Source: Desnuesiella massiliensis (GTDB lineage Bacteria > Bacillota > Clostridia > Clostridiales > Clostridiaceae). Taken from it: 64,000 bases of DNA. The stretch spans positions 248,001 to 312,000 of the forward strand of contig NZ_LN879456.1 of the NCBI RefSeq assembly GCF_001403615.1, read 5' to 3'. The translations under genes and the position numbers were made by a program. Below the pieces are notes generated by a model. It was not told where the DNA came from and ran no database searches. It was given only the letters and a program-made list of their open reading frames with translations. Numbering within the stretch: the first letter of the stretch is position 1; each line of letters starts with the position of its first letter. Below are positions 1-9,450 of this stretch, piece by piece.

Positions 1-1
1 A

Positions 2-907
2 CCAGAATATGAGGTTGAAACAATCTTACCCAAAACTGGTAGGGCAGGGACTTGTGTAGTGATTGAAGGGTATAGGATTAATAACCCAGAGAAATACTTT
101 AATTTTGAAACAATTAAGGATTATGTATTGTGGTTTACTGCAGCAGGAAGCTTTAAAACATACTTTGCAAATTGCACAGAACTACATAAGTATATACATA
201 ATATGCAGATAGCACCTCGAATTTTTATTGAAGACAAAATTAATAATATAAAAGAAGAAATTGCAGGTACACATCAATTTCATCCGCCACAAGAAAAACC
301 TAGAATTGACCCATGTGAGCTTATTTACAAAAGATCTGTAAATTACTGTAGGCACTTCGGTCCTTATCATAGAGCAACAAATATTAATGGAGAATATGTT
401 TCGTTTCAAATGTATGGTACAGTTTCTGGAACAAATTGTAGAAGGAAAGTTGTGAAATTAAAGCAAGGTGAAAGTCTAAGGTCTAGATTTGGTGTCTATT
501 TATCAAAAGATTTCATTCCCTTTACTAAAAAGGTAAATTTAATGCCAGATTTAAACTTTAACCACTATCACTTATTAATAAACTCTCAAGCTTTTGAATT
601 AACTGCTGATAGAAACGATTTATCAAATCAGAGTGACCAAAAGGTTAAATGGGTCTTTGATGAGGCAAGAAAAATAATTATTGAAGATATCATTCCTTTG
701 GCTGACGAGGGATATTTTAGTTTAAGAAAATCTGAGGAAATTGAATATATGGTAAGAGAAAAGCAGAAACAATTAGAAAACAGACTTGATAGTTTTGATA
801 AAATAGAAGACCTATTGTTGGATGAGATTCCAATATCAAAACGTCCAGATAATGAATCGCAAGTTGCACTGCTATTATGTCAAACCCAGGAACAAAAAAA
901 TATATAG
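2..907 (+). CDS. ATPase-like protein, C-terminal part (5' end outside window, 3' frameshifted)
   Basis: The frame is open to the left edge, so this is the 3' part of a larger gene. A GTG at 59 could be mistaken for a start, but in-frame codons upstream read on smoothly. Visible features are a FNFETIKDYVLWFTAAGSF stretch, HFGPYHRATNINGEY, and an ELTADRNDLSN segment of the kind seen after the ATPase part of HSP90/histidine-kinase-like (GHKL) proteins. The nucleotide-binding motifs lie outside the window, so the family call is inference from the C-terminal part. The protein ends about 12 residues after ESQVALLL, where the reading seems to slip into the next frame (see the entry at 877). Its neighbour is a KAP NTPase, so an accessory or defence role is possible. 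Confidence 0.55.
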   Translation, partial: PEYEVETILPKTGRAGTCVVIEGYRINNPEKYFNFETIKDYVLWFTAAGSFKTYFANCTELHKYIHNMQIAPRIFIEDKINNIKEEIAGTHQFHPPQEKPRIDPCELIYKRSVNYCRHFGPYHRATNINGEYVSFQMYGTVSGTNCRRKVVKLKQGESLRSRFGVYLSKDFIPFTKKVNLMPDLNFNHYHLLINSQAFELTADRNDLSNQSDQKVKWVFDEARKIIIEDIIPLADEGYFSLRKSEEIEYMVREKQKQLENRLDSFDKIEDLLLDEIPISKRPDNESQVALLLCQTQEQKNI

Positions 908-1248
908 AACATATTGAAAAAATCGGTCATTATTCACATAACTCAACAACTGATATGATTTGCTTTGGTGATAGCGGAAAGAAAGTTTTGGTTGAAATAG
1001 AATATAAATTAAGCAATATATTTAAACATGAGCATCCTTATGAGACTTTTGATTATATTGTATGCTGGTTAGTTGATCTTGATATAAATGAGAAAAAAAC
1101 ACTGAAGGATGGAACAATATTGAGCTTAATCAAAGAAGATAATAATTGGGTACTTAAGCATGGAGCGCAGAAGATTATACCTATTATAGAACTAAAACAC
1201 TTAACTAATACGTTGGAAAAAAGGCAAATTGGGAGAGTAACTTGCTAA
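877..1248 (+). CDS. Displaced C-terminal segment of the preceding ATPase-like gene
   Basis: This 123-residue frame overlaps the preceding gene by 31 bases. Its ATG at 877 has no ribosome binding site. In-frame codons before that ATG (from 856) read on as residues that fit a continuation of the upstream protein: QVAL in one frame, then AIMSNPGTKK in the other. I therefore read it as the C-terminus of the same protein after a one-base loss or two-base gain near 868-876. The segment is a mixed alpha/beta domain containing HYSHNSTTDMIC, KVLVEIEYKLSN and PYETFDYIVCW. It could also be a translationally coupled separate protein. A sequencing error would explain the slip equally well. Confidence 0.5.
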   Translation: MSNPGTKKYIEHIEKIGHYSHNSTTDMICFGDSGKKVLVEIEYKLSNIFKHEHPYETFDYIVCWLVDLDINEKKTLKDGTILSLIKEDNNWVLKHGAQKIIPIIELKHLTNTLEKRQIGRVTC

Positions 1249-1659
1249 TAAAAAGCTTAATTGTTATCAATAAAAAATTGAACACATTATATAATAACGT
1301 TGTTTTTATTTTTTAGTAATTACTAATTAGATATTAGTGGGGTAACGAACTTCATTGATACATAATATGCATTATATATTAATTGAATATAAAAATCTTA
1401 TATATTATGAATAAATTATAATAACAGATTATTAGTTAGTGTTTTAGTAAAGCATAGTCTGTAGTGTGTGCAACCAACATATGCATGTAGGTTGCATTCA
1501 CTATAAAGTCATACTGTTATAGCCTGATAGCTTTTCATTTATTATATAAAAGTTATTTTATTTTACCAATTAATCAAGGATTTTACTAAGTTATATTGTT
1601 TGTTTGAGTCTATATTACTATAATATATAGTATATAAAATATATCTAGGAGGAGTGTTT
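1249..1659. other. 411-base intergenic region with a hairpin
   Basis: No gene is supported here. The stretch is very AT-rich and carries an imperfect inverted repeat around 1461-1505, in which TGCAACC and GGTTGCA form the core stem. It is followed by the promoter of the KAP NTPase gene at 1596-1624. Confidence 0.5.
1596..1624 (+). promoter_or_regulatory. Promoter of the KAP NTPase gene
   Basis: TTGTTT at 1596-1601 and TATAAT at 1619-1624 are separated by 17 bases. They lie about 35 bases before the start codon, which is preceded by a strong AGGAGG at 1648-1653. Confidence 0.6.
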
Positions 1660-4600
1660 ATGGATATACCTCAAGATAAGATGCCGTCTTTGCTTGATAG
1701 AGAAATTTCTAACTCAAAAGAAGACGCTTTTGGTCATAGGCATATTGCGAAGGCATTAACCAATTTAATAGAAGGACATGATCCGCCATATTCTATAGGA
1801 CTTTTAGGTTCTTGGGGAGTTGGAAAAAGTTCTATTAAGCAAATGTATTTGGAGGAATTAAAAGATTCTACATTCAATGATAATAGGAAAAATAGAAAGA
1901 AAAAAATACATACAGTAACTTTTAATGCATGGAGATATGGTGGTCTTGATATAAAAAGAGTGCTTTTGAGACATGTATACATTTCATTGGGGGGAAAAGA
2001 AGACGATTTAACAGGAAAACTATATAATCAAACTACTGAAAATCTCAATAAAAAAAGAACATGGAGAGAAATAGGAAAAGATTTTTTTCAAGCTTTTGTT
2101 TGGTATCCAGCACAGCTTTTATTAATACTTCTGGTATTTATAATATGCTTTGTTATTTTAATGTGGTTTATTAAAGATTTAAAGTGGGCGAGCGCAATAA
2201 CAGGAGGTTTTGTTTTAGCAACAACTTTAATTTGGAAGCAAATTTCTTCTTACAAGCCTCCTTTAGTGCCTTTATATTCAACTGTTACAAAAGTATATCC
2301 TCCTAGCACAAATGCTGAACAGTACATAGATTATTTGATAGCACAATTGAGAGAATTTAAGCAAGAAAATCATGGCTGCGAACGTATTGTAATATTTATT
2401 GATGACTTAGATAGACTAACATCAGAAGAAATGGTTTCAGCATTGGATGCGGTTAGAGTTTTTATGGACATACCTAAGGAATACATTCCTCAAGGGATAG
2501 GTGTTGTATTTGTTATATCTTGCGATGAAGATAAGGTGGCTAATGCTTTAGCAAATAAAAAGAATGGTAAAGAAATTGATCCACAGGAAGCTAGAAGATA
2601 TTTAGATAGGATATTTCAATTCCGGTTAGAAGTTCCACCAATGCCTAAAAGAGATATGCGTAATTATGCAAGCAAAAAAATACTAGAAGTAATGCCTGGG
2701 TTTGAAAAAGAATTGGAGGAATGTAATTGTAAGTTATCTGATTTAATAGACCGATTAATTCATATAAAGGTTCAAAATCCGAGAAACGCAGTGCAACTAA
2801 TAAATGCTTATGCGCAATCGTGGTGGATAGCTAAACATAGGGAGTGGGAAGGTTCTGGGTCAAATCGTCCAGGAGGTTTGTTACAAGGCACAATAACTAA
2901 TTATCCGATAATTCTGGCAGTTATTACCGTATTAAAAATTGATTATCATTTTTTTTATAATGACTTGATAGAAGAACCAAATATTTTAAATGATTTTAAG
3001 AAGGTATTTATACAGAATAACAATAACGATTTATCTTCTTCAAAGTCAAGCATTTTGTTAGAAAAATACGGAAGCTTGGAAAAATGTCAGCTAAAAGATA
3101 ATTATAAAGATTTAAGACAATATCTTGCAAGTATTCAGGGAATTAAGATGCCAAAGACATTGCAACCGTTTATATTATTATCTCAGGATTCTGTATCTAG
3201 AAAAGTTGGCGATAATACTCGTGTATATGATGCACTAGTTTCGGGCGATGTTAATGGATTCTTAGATGAAATACATGTGCACTCAATCCAAAATGTGTTT
3301 AGTTATGAACATGTTCATATGATAAAAGATATTATTGAGGAGATTGGGGGGGATACTACAAGCAGAGTAGAAAATGCTGCATATGTGTTAGGTAAACTTA
3401 ATAATATGTTTGAAGAAGGTACTGAAAGTATAATTAGTTTTATCGTATCAAAGTTAGTAGAGTCTAACATATTAAGATGGAGAATGTCTATAGATACGAT
3501 ATTTGAAATAATGAAGTTGTGTTCAAAAGAAGAAAAGAAAGATCTTGTAGCTGCATTAATTAATGAATTTATTATATCTAATGGCAAAATAGATTTTAAA
3601 ACTCCTGAGGGGGAAACCTACTCATATGATGATATAGAAGACATAATTGAGAGAGTAATTCCCGTAGTATTAAAAGTTTACTTCGAAGAAGGATTAACTG
3701 AGGTGCACGAAAATAAATTAATTAATTGGTTAAAAGAACGTAGAGTTAATAATGGCATTGATGAAGATTATATTGACTTTTCGAAATTATATGAATGGTA
3801 TGGAGAGTTTAAGGAGGTATTGTTTAAGCCAATTGGAATTACATATGCTATTGAAGGACTAAAGTATATGAAGGCCCACGAAGATGTTAAACTAGATGAT
3901 TTTCATGATAATTATAAAGATATTATTGAGTATACCTGGTCAAGGGGAGAAGAAAGTAGAAGTATAGTTTGCGATATGCTAGATGAATCTTTTGCCGTAA
4001 AATGTGAAGACATAATAGATTTATCTACAGATTATTTGATTGAAAAGATATCTTACTTTGACAGTGTTCAAGTAAATAAACTTATTAGGGCATTCTCAAG
4101 TAGAATAGAAAAAGGATTAATAGAGGATTCATGGCGGCTTGAAAAGTGTAAGGATTTATCTTATAAACTCATTTATGTGTTAAGCAAAGCCAATAGTATA
4201 GATGAAAATTCAATTGACTCAATAAAAAAATTGGCTATAATATGGGCTGAGCAACAAAATTATGGAGAACTAGCTTGTAAGGCAATAGATATAGTTTGGA
4301 ATAATGACACGAATAAGGCTTCTCAAGTGTTGGATATTTGGATAGAAGGTATTTTTGAAAAATTAGAAAAAGAATGTATCTTGTGGATTTGCAAAAATAT
4401 CAGTATATTACCGGCCAATATACATACTAAAATATTTACAAAACTAAATATTTTTCATAATTATTATGTCGAGTATTCTGAAAGAGAACTTAGTATATTT
4501 GATACAATTATAAATAATATTAAAGATGATGATTATAAAATATCTGCAGTGAATTCTTATTTAGCGCGAGTAATAAATGTTATGTATAACAATTATTCTA

Positions 4601-5634
4601 ACGTAAGGTATATCTCTAGTTTAATGCTAATAGTAGCATCAAAGTTAAGATTTGTCTCTCAAAGTGAAGTTAATGTACTTTTAAATTACTTATTCACACA
4701 TGGGGAGTATACTAGCAATCCAAAGAACTTCGAACTAATTTCAAGAGCATTGCTTGGTAGGTGGGATACTGTCAGCATTGATGATAGTGAGGCAAATAAT
4801 ATATATAACAGTTTTGTAAATCATCTTAATTCCTATTATTCGTCTGAGTATTCAGCAAAAATATTTGAATCATTTATTACCCTAGTATCTAATAAAGCAT
4901 CAGATGCAAATAAGCAAGAGGTTATAAAAAACCTTGCATTAAAAATATGGAGTTATCATAGTATCGAAGTTGGAGAGTTAATAAGAAAATATAGTATTAA
5001 ATTAAATCCAGCTCAAATTGCTGAATTATATAAAGTTACATCTATAGATGAACAAAATAGTAAAGAAGCTTTACTTTTCACATGGAGATACTTATCTCAA
5101 GATATGGATATAGAAGAATGTAATGAAGTTATTAGGTGTTTATTATCGTATCCTAAAAATGATGCGAATGATTTTGGGTTAAATAACTGGATAAAGATAA
5201 ATAAATCTACAATATCAAACTTAATAAGTTTGGTTTTTTCAGGTAAATCTAACAATGAACAGGTAGGACGAATAGCTTATCAGATAGTAACTTTTATTGA
5301 CGATATATTATTTGAAGATATACTAGAGTTTATATATAAAAGCATAGTGAATAATATTGAAGGTGCGGTAAATGTAATACTAGAGAATAAGGAAGCAGTA
5401 GCCAATTCCATAGCTCAAGAAAATAAGCAAAAATTTAATGATAATTTATTATTAGTTGCAATAGCTGCTAACAGGATAGCATATAAAAGAGATATAATGA
5501 AATGGTTGATAGAACAAAAAGATTCAGGATTACTAAGAAGGAATAAAAAGACGTTAGGGGAGCAGCTAGACGATGAGACTAAGGATATTTTCCTAGAGTA
5601 TTATCCGAATTCTAAGATATTATCAAAATTATAA
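1660..5634 (+). CDS. KAP-family P-loop NTPase with membrane segments and long helical C-terminus
   Basis: The start is ATG 1660, six bases after AGGAGG; GTG 1654 is too close to it. The protein has 1324 aa. Residues 50-58 are Walker A (GSWGVGKSS). Two hydrophobic segments lie at about 149-171 and 176-193, inserted between the Walker motifs, which is typical of KAP NTPases. Residues 242-253 (RIVIFIDDLDRL) are Walker B. From about residue 400 to the end the protein is Leu/Ile/Glu/Lys-rich and looks all-helical, without recognised motifs. KAP NTPases include PifA and QatA of phage-defence systems. Here no QatB, QatC or QatD partner follows, so a one-gene defence module or a membrane signalling ATPase is inference. 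It is monocistronic, with its own promoter. Confidence 0.85.
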   Translation: MDIPQDKMPSLLDREISNSKEDAFGHRHIAKALTNLIEGHDPPYSIGLLGSWGVGKSSIKQMYLEELKDSTFNDNRKNRKKKIHTVTFNAWRYGGLDIKRVLLRHVYISLGGKEDDLTGKLYNQTTENLNKKRTWREIGKDFFQAFVWYPAQLLLILLVFIICFVILMWFIKDLKWASAITGGFVLATTLIWKQISSYKPPLVPLYSTVTKVYPPSTNAEQYIDYLIAQLREFKQENHGCERIVIFIDDLDRLTSEEMVSALDAVRVFMDIPKEYIPQGIGVVFVISCDEDKVANALANKKNGKEIDPQEARRYLDRIFQFRLEVPPMPKRDMRNYASKKILEVMPGFEKELEECNCKLSDLIDRLIHIKVQNPRNAVQLINAYAQSWWIAKHREWEGSGSNRPGGLLQGTITNYPIILAVITVLKIDYHFFYNDLIEEPNILNDFKKVFIQNNNNDLSSSKSSILLEKYGSLEKCQLKDNYKDLRQYLASIQGIKMPKTLQPFILLSQDSVSRKVGDNTRVYDALVSGDVNGFLDEIHVHSIQNVFSYEHVHMIKDIIEEIGGDTTSRVENAAYVLGKLNNMFEEGTESIISFIVSKLVESNILRWRMSIDTIFEIMKLCSKEEKKDLVAALINEFIISNGKIDFKTPEGETYSYDDIEDIIERVIPVVLKVYFEEGLTEVHENKLINWLKERRVNNGIDEDYIDFSKLYEWYGEFKEVLFKPIGITYAIEGLKYMKAHEDVKLDDFHDNYKDIIEYTWSRGEESRSIVCDMLDESFAVKCEDIIDLSTDYLIEKISYFDSVQVNKLIRAFSSRIEKGLIEDSWRLEKCKDLSYKLIYVLSKANSIDENSIDSIKKLAIIWAEQQNYGELACKAIDIVWNNDTNKASQVLDIWIEGIFEKLEKECILWICKNISILPANIHTKIFTKLNIFHNYYVEYSERELSIFDTIINNIKDDDYKISAVNSYLARVINVMYNNYSNVRYISSLMLIVASKLRFVSQSEVNVLLNYLFTHGEYTSNPKNFELISRALLGRWDTVSIDDSEANNIYNSFVNHLNSYYSSEYSAKIFESFITLVSNKASDANKQEVIKNLALKIWSYHSIEVGELIRKYSIKLNPAQIAELYKVTSIDEQNSKEALLFTWRYLSQDMDIEECNEVIRCLLSYPKNDANDFGLNNWIKINKSTISNLISLVFSGKSNNEQVGRIAYQIVTFIDDILFEDILEFIYKSIVNNIEGAVNVILENKEAVANSIAQENKQKFNDNLLLVAIAANRIAYKRDIMKWLIEQKDSGLLRRNKKTLGEQLDDETKDIFLEYYPNSKILSKL

Positions 5635-5696
5635 ACTAAAGTTTTGATGAGCATTCAGTGGCTTAATTATTATAGATCTCTGAATGCCAATACTCT

Positions 5697-6018
5697 ATAA
5701 TAACACTTTGTTTGTTATTAATATTCACAGTTGCATTTGTGGGCTGTAAAAACAAAACAAGTACAGGTGTGTATCCAAGTGTAGTAGAATGGGATAATTT
5801 ACGGAATATCAGGCACAGAAGTTTCTAAAGATACTCTTGGGAAAGAATTAGGAGAAGTAAAACGAAAAGTAGCAATGCCTTTAGCAAATGGAGATTTTAA
5901 TTCCCTTTCAGTTGAAAGTAAATTTTTGGAGTTGAAGGCGTTGCTATAAAAGAATTTGTAGTGCTTAAAAAAATGGTAAGCTTTGTAATGTTATTAAGCA
6001 TGGTTTTTCAAAATAAAT
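5697..6018 (+). pseudogene. Frameshifted remnant of a small lipoprotein gene
   Basis: From 5697 one frame reads as a hydrophobic signal ending in a lipobox (TVAFVGC; the Cys codon is at 5745-5747), then CKNKTSTGVYPSVVEW. The reading continues in a second frame from about 5790 as YGISGTEVSKDTLGKELGEV followed by an NGDFNSLSVESK segment, and then in a third frame as VEGVAIKEFVVLK. No start codon survives. The pieces together look like a small clostridial lipoprotein of unknown function that has suffered at least two frameshifts. Confidence 0.55.
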
Positions 6019-6201
6019 GCTATATAAAGTAATGACGATTTATAAGAAAAGTGCGTATTATTCTGTTAAATAATTTATTGACTTGCATTTACTTATTCCC
6101 AAACGAATAGCATAACTTTGATTTAACCCATTGGTTACATTACCTCCATATATGTTAATCTATAAAGTTATATTCTGGTACACTAGGAGTTTTCATGATA
6201 A

Positions 6202-6753
6202 TCCAATGGAATAGATAGTTCTGAGGTACGTAAAAGCAATCATATAGAAATGAAAGGTATGGGCAATTCAACCACTATTAGATTTGATGTAGAGGACAGA
6301 GATACAGCTCATAAAGTTATTTTATCTCTTACAGAGATGGTAGGAATGAGGCTAAGGCATAGCCAAAATTGTTGTAAGTTGATATCTATTAACATTAGGA
6401 GCAATGAATTTATAAACTATTCTCACCAAAGAAAAATATATAACCCAACAGATAATACTAGGAAAATTGCGAAGGTAGCCTGTGACCTTTTTGATGAGGT
6501 GTGGAAAGGAGAACCTGTAAGGCATTTAGGTGTTAGAGTTAGCGAGCTTTGTACCAATGAATATTGTCAGAGTAGCATCTTTGATGAGAAGAATAGTGAA
6601 AAAGATAGGGCCATTGATAGAGCAATAGATGAGCTAAGACAAAAGTTTGGATCAAAAACCATAATAAGAGCTGCTTTTATAAACTCTGGGATTAAGGGAC
6701 TTAGTGGTGGTGTAGGAGAAGAGGAATATCCAGTAATGACAAGTATTTTATAA
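6202..6753 (+). pseudogene. 5'-truncated Y-family DNA polymerase (DinB/ImpB type), C-terminal part
   Basis: The open frame starts at 6202, before ATG 6250. It reads SNGIDSSEVRKSNHIEMKGMGNSTTIR, which matches the end of the thumb and the start of the little-finger domain of translesion polymerases (the NGID and K-GMGNSTT motifs; split here as SNGID and GMGNSTT). The following 160 residues are the little finger. The palm and its catalytic carboxylates are missing; degraded bits such as LGVF lie just upstream in another frame. A stop at 6199 interrupts the frame. ATG 6250 is a possible start but has only a poor ribosome binding site. The product could not be an active polymerase. The small partner gene follows directly. 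Confidence 0.8.
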
Positions 6754-6768
6754 TTGGGGTGGTGCAAG

Positions 6769-7032
6769 ATGAAAATAGTGGCAAGACCGATACAAATGGT
6801 TGCATGGTTTAAGGAAGATGGGACTCCTAATCCAGTGAGATTTAAAATTGTTAATAGCGATGAAACTTATAATGTAATAATTATAAATAAAATAATAGCA
6901 TGTCAAAAAGAGAAGCTTGCAGGTAATAATATGCTTGTTTTCAGATGTCAAAGTGTGATTAATAGAATAGAAAAAACTTTTGAAATTAAATATGAATTAT
7001 CAACCTGCAAATGGGTTTTGTGGAAGATTTAG
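6769..7032 (+). CDS. Small conserved partner protein of the DinB-like polymerase
   Basis: This is an 87-residue protein. ATG 6769 is preferred because GGGGTGG lies 8 bases upstream; an in-frame TTG at 6754 overlaps that site. It contains KPI/RPIQMVAWF-type and FRCQSVINRIEKTFEIKYEL segments. Small proteins of this kind follow dinB-like polymerase genes in several clostridia, as I recall; their function is not established. It appears intact although the polymerase upstream is truncated. A terminator follows at 7137. Confidence 0.65.
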   Translation: MKIVARPIQMVAWFKEDGTPNPVRFKIVNSDETYNVIIINKIIACQKEKLAGNNMLVFRCQSVINRIEKTFEIKYELSTCKWVLWKI

Positions 7033-7136
7033 ATGTATAAGTTAATAGTCGAAGTTGTTTCCCTATATTAATAAGTGCAATATAGCAAGTCACATTGCAA
7101 TAACTGTAAAAATGAATTTATAAAATATTAAGAAAG

Positions 7137-7163
7137 ATAAAGGACCGTAACAGGTCTTTTCAT
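7137..7163 (+). terminator. Terminator after the dinB-remnant cassette
   Basis: AAAGGACC and GGTCTTTT form a stem with one bulged base around a six-base loop, followed by a T-rich run. Confidence 0.6.
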
Positions 7164-7294
7164 TTTGCTTTATTTTTTATTTTTTAAGGAATTTTAAAAA
7201 AATTATTGAATATAAAATAAGTATATAATTGGCAAAAGTATAGATATCTTGCAAATGCTAAGTGCTATGGCAGACTATATCAAAGGAGGTAACA

Positions 7295-7861
7295 ATGAAT
7301 AGTGATAGTATTTCAATGAATAATTCCATAGTTGAGCCTTCTGGAGAGAATCCTATCAATGAGTCCTCAAATATTAATTTACAAAGCAAGCATTTAGATG
7401 ATAAGGCAGAAAGTAAAGATGCAAAAGCAAGCAATCAAAGTATTTGTAATATAATTTCGGATATAGAGAATTCTAAAAAAATAAATGATATATTAATAAA
7501 AGGCAAAGCAGATGATGAAAACTGCCCTCAGGTCTCTATAAACGATACTATCAATCAAACAGCAGATACATTAAAAAATATAAATTCCATAAAAGATGAG
7601 CTATGTAAATTACCTTTAAACCCCTGTGAACTTGAATATATTAATAATAGCGTTTTTCCATTGGTAAATACATTATATTTGGTTTCTACAGCTTCTCTTA
7701 ATTTATCAACTTCAGTTAACTATTTAACTCTTTCTTCTATAGTACATCCCAAAAGATCAGAGCTTAAAGATACAATTAGTTTGATATATGATATTAATGA
7801 AGAGTGTGAAGAATTATTTAGGGTGATTAAAAAAAGATTAAGTATAGTGCTAAAAGATTGA
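7295..7861 (+). CDS. Hypothetical protein, 188 aa
   Basis: ATG 7295 follows AAAGGAGGT at good spacing. The first 100 residues are polar, rich in Ser and Asn, and probably disordered. The last 80 or so contain an amphipathic helical segment (FPLVNTLYLVSTASLNLSTS) and a Lys-rich end. There is no signal peptide or known motif. I do not recognise the family. It stands alone between the dinB remnant and an alpha/beta hydrolase. Confidence 0.6.
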   Translation: MNSDSISMNNSIVEPSGENPINESSNINLQSKHLDDKAESKDAKASNQSICNIISDIENSKKINDILIKGKADDENCPQVSINDTINQTADTLKNINSIKDELCKLPLNPCELEYINNSVFPLVNTLYLVSTASLNLSTSVNYLTLSSIVHPKRSELKDTISLIYDINEECEELFRVIKKRLSIVLKD

Positions 7862-7948
7862 TTTATGGAAATAAATAAAGAATTCACCTATTTATTTTAG
7901 GATGCATAACATGTTAATGAATACAATTTTATTAATGGAGGAATGTAA

Positions 7949-8758
7949 TTGGGATACTATGTTAGAGTAGAACCTGACGTAAAAATATATGTAGAAGATG
8001 TTAATCCTGAATGCAGTAAGACGATATTGTTTATACACGGCTGGCCAGCAAATCACAAATTGTTTGAATATCAATTTGATCAGTTACCTAAAATGGGTTA
8101 TAGATGTATTGGCATTGACATAAGAGGCTTCGGTAATTCAGATAAGCCTTGGAGAGGATATTCTTACGATAGATTAGCAGACGATGTTCGAAAGGTAGTT
8201 GAAACACTCAAATTGCAAAACTTCACCCTTGGAGGGCACTCGGTAGGAGGAGCCATTTCAATTAGATACATGGCTCGCCACAACGGATATGGCGTATCTA
8301 AACTTGCGCTTTTTGCTGCTGCGGCACCTAGCTTTACCAAACGTCCAGACTTTCCTTATGGGTTAACTAAAGAAGATGTAAGTAAAATCATTGAAGAGAC
8401 CTATAATGATCGTCCAAAAATGTTACAGGGATTTGGAGATATGTTCTTCTTCCAACATATAACTGGCGCTTTCTCAGATTGGTTCTTTCAACTTGGATTG
8501 CAGGCAGCAGGTTACTCCACTGGAAAGCTTGCAGAGGCCCTTAGAGACGAAAGCTTATTTTCTGATCTTGGAAAAATATGCGTTCCCACTTTAATTCTTC
8601 ATGGAGTTCATGATAAAGTTTGCCCATTCCAACTTGCTATAGCGCAAAAGGAGGGAATTAAAAACTCTAAACTTGTTCCCTTTGAAAACAGCGGTCATGG
8701 ATTATTCTGGGAAGAACGTGATAAATTCAATATGGAACTGACAAAATTTATTGGATGA
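7949..8758 (+). CDS. Alpha/beta-fold hydrolase
   Basis: The protein has 269 aa. TTG 7949 is the start, with GGAGGAATG a few bases upstream. The fold is visible: HGWP (oxyanion region, near residue 30), the nucleophile elbow GHSVGG (near 97), an Asp in HGVHDKV and the catalytic His in SGHGLFWEE near the C-terminus. A mobile cap lies in the middle (residues about 130-205). This arrangement fits esterases, non-haem peroxidases and epoxide- or ester-cleaving hydrolases; the substrate cannot be told. It is cytosolic and monocistronic, with a strong terminator at 8826. Confidence 0.85.
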   Translation: MGYYVRVEPDVKIYVEDVNPECSKTILFIHGWPANHKLFEYQFDQLPKMGYRCIGIDIRGFGNSDKPWRGYSYDRLADDVRKVVETLKLQNFTLGGHSVGGAISIRYMARHNGYGVSKLALFAAAAPSFTKRPDFPYGLTKEDVSKIIEETYNDRPKMLQGFGDMFFFQHITGAFSDWFFQLGLQAAGYSTGKLAEALRDESLFSDLGKICVPTLILHGVHDKVCPFQLAIAQKEGIKNSKLVPFENSGHGLFWEERDKFNMELTKFIG

Positions 8759-8825
8759 TAGCTTAGAAGAAGTTAATGGAAGCTTATTTCATTGTTAGAA
8801 TTAGAAACATTGAAGTATAAATGGA

Positions 8826-8866
8826 AAAGCCATAGATTAGTTTTGTTCTAATCTATGGCTTTTTAT
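8826..8866 (+). terminator. Terminator of the alpha/beta hydrolase gene
   Basis: A perfect 15-base stem (AAAGCCATAGATTAG with its complement) encloses a 7-base loop and is followed by T's. Confidence 0.9.
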
Positions 8867-9001
8867 ATATCCCATATTGCTAATATAGGAGTGGCGTTTA
8901 GGCGGGCTTTAGCCCTAATACTATTATATGTAATTAAAAGAAAATTGTTACTTTAAAATTTAAACCTTTGTTAAAAGGAGGTTAAGTAATTATCTCATAG
9001 G

Positions 9002-9029
9002 TTGACAAGTAGGTATAATTTGATATTAT
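9002..9029 (+). promoter_or_regulatory. Promoter of the 125-aa hypothetical gene
   Basis: TTGACA at 9002-9007 and TATTAT at 9024-9029 are 16 bases apart. The inferred start of transcription near 9036 leaves no leader for the ATG at 9046 and so supports the later TTG start. Confidence 0.55.
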
Positions 9030-9072
9030 TATGTAATACAAAGAAATGCGTTATATTATGGGAGTGAGAGTT

Positions 9073-9450
9073 TTGAATGGCGCAAGGAAAATATGTTATA
9101 AATTTTTAACATTAAATGATTATTTCAAAAGTCAGAATTATTCTAATCATCCTAAGGTTATAAGAATTCTGCTAGAACATTTGATTAAAAAGATTAAAAT
9201 GAGAGAAATTATTGATTGTATGATTCAAGAAAGAGGGGACAAGTCAATAACTTTCGTACCATCATCGTTAATAGAAGACGGTAGGGCTGAAAGGGGTATG
9301 AGGAATAAAAATATAATTATTGTGAGTTACCGTATTGATTGTATTGAAATTGAATTTGATTGTAGGAATAAGAAAAAATATTACCTAAAAGAAGATATTA
9401 ATGATGAATTAATTGAAAAGATTATTATGAGGTATCAAAACATAAGGTAA
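9073..9450 (+). CDS. Hypothetical protein, 125 aa
   Basis: TTG 9073 is chosen because GGGAGTGAG lies six bases upstream; ATG 9046 lies about ten bases after the inferred transcription start and has no ribosome binding site. The protein is basic and alpha/beta. It has a helical N-terminal part (HPKVIRILLEHLIKKIKMRE) and a beta-rich middle (IIIVSYRIDCIEIEFDC). I recognise no family. It is monocistronic, between its own promoter and a terminator. Confidence 0.6.
   Translation: MNGARKICYKFLTLNDYFKSQNYSNHPKVIRILLEHLIKKIKMREIIDCMIQERGDKSITFVPSSLIEDGRAERGMRNKNIIIVSYRIDCIEIEFDCRNKKKYYLKEDINDELIEKIIMRYQNIR

Noticed and set aside
1654..5634. A QatABCD system around the KAP NTPase
   Set aside because: No QueC-like, TatD-like or QatB-like gene follows; the next recognisable genes are a lipoprotein remnant and a truncated polymerase.
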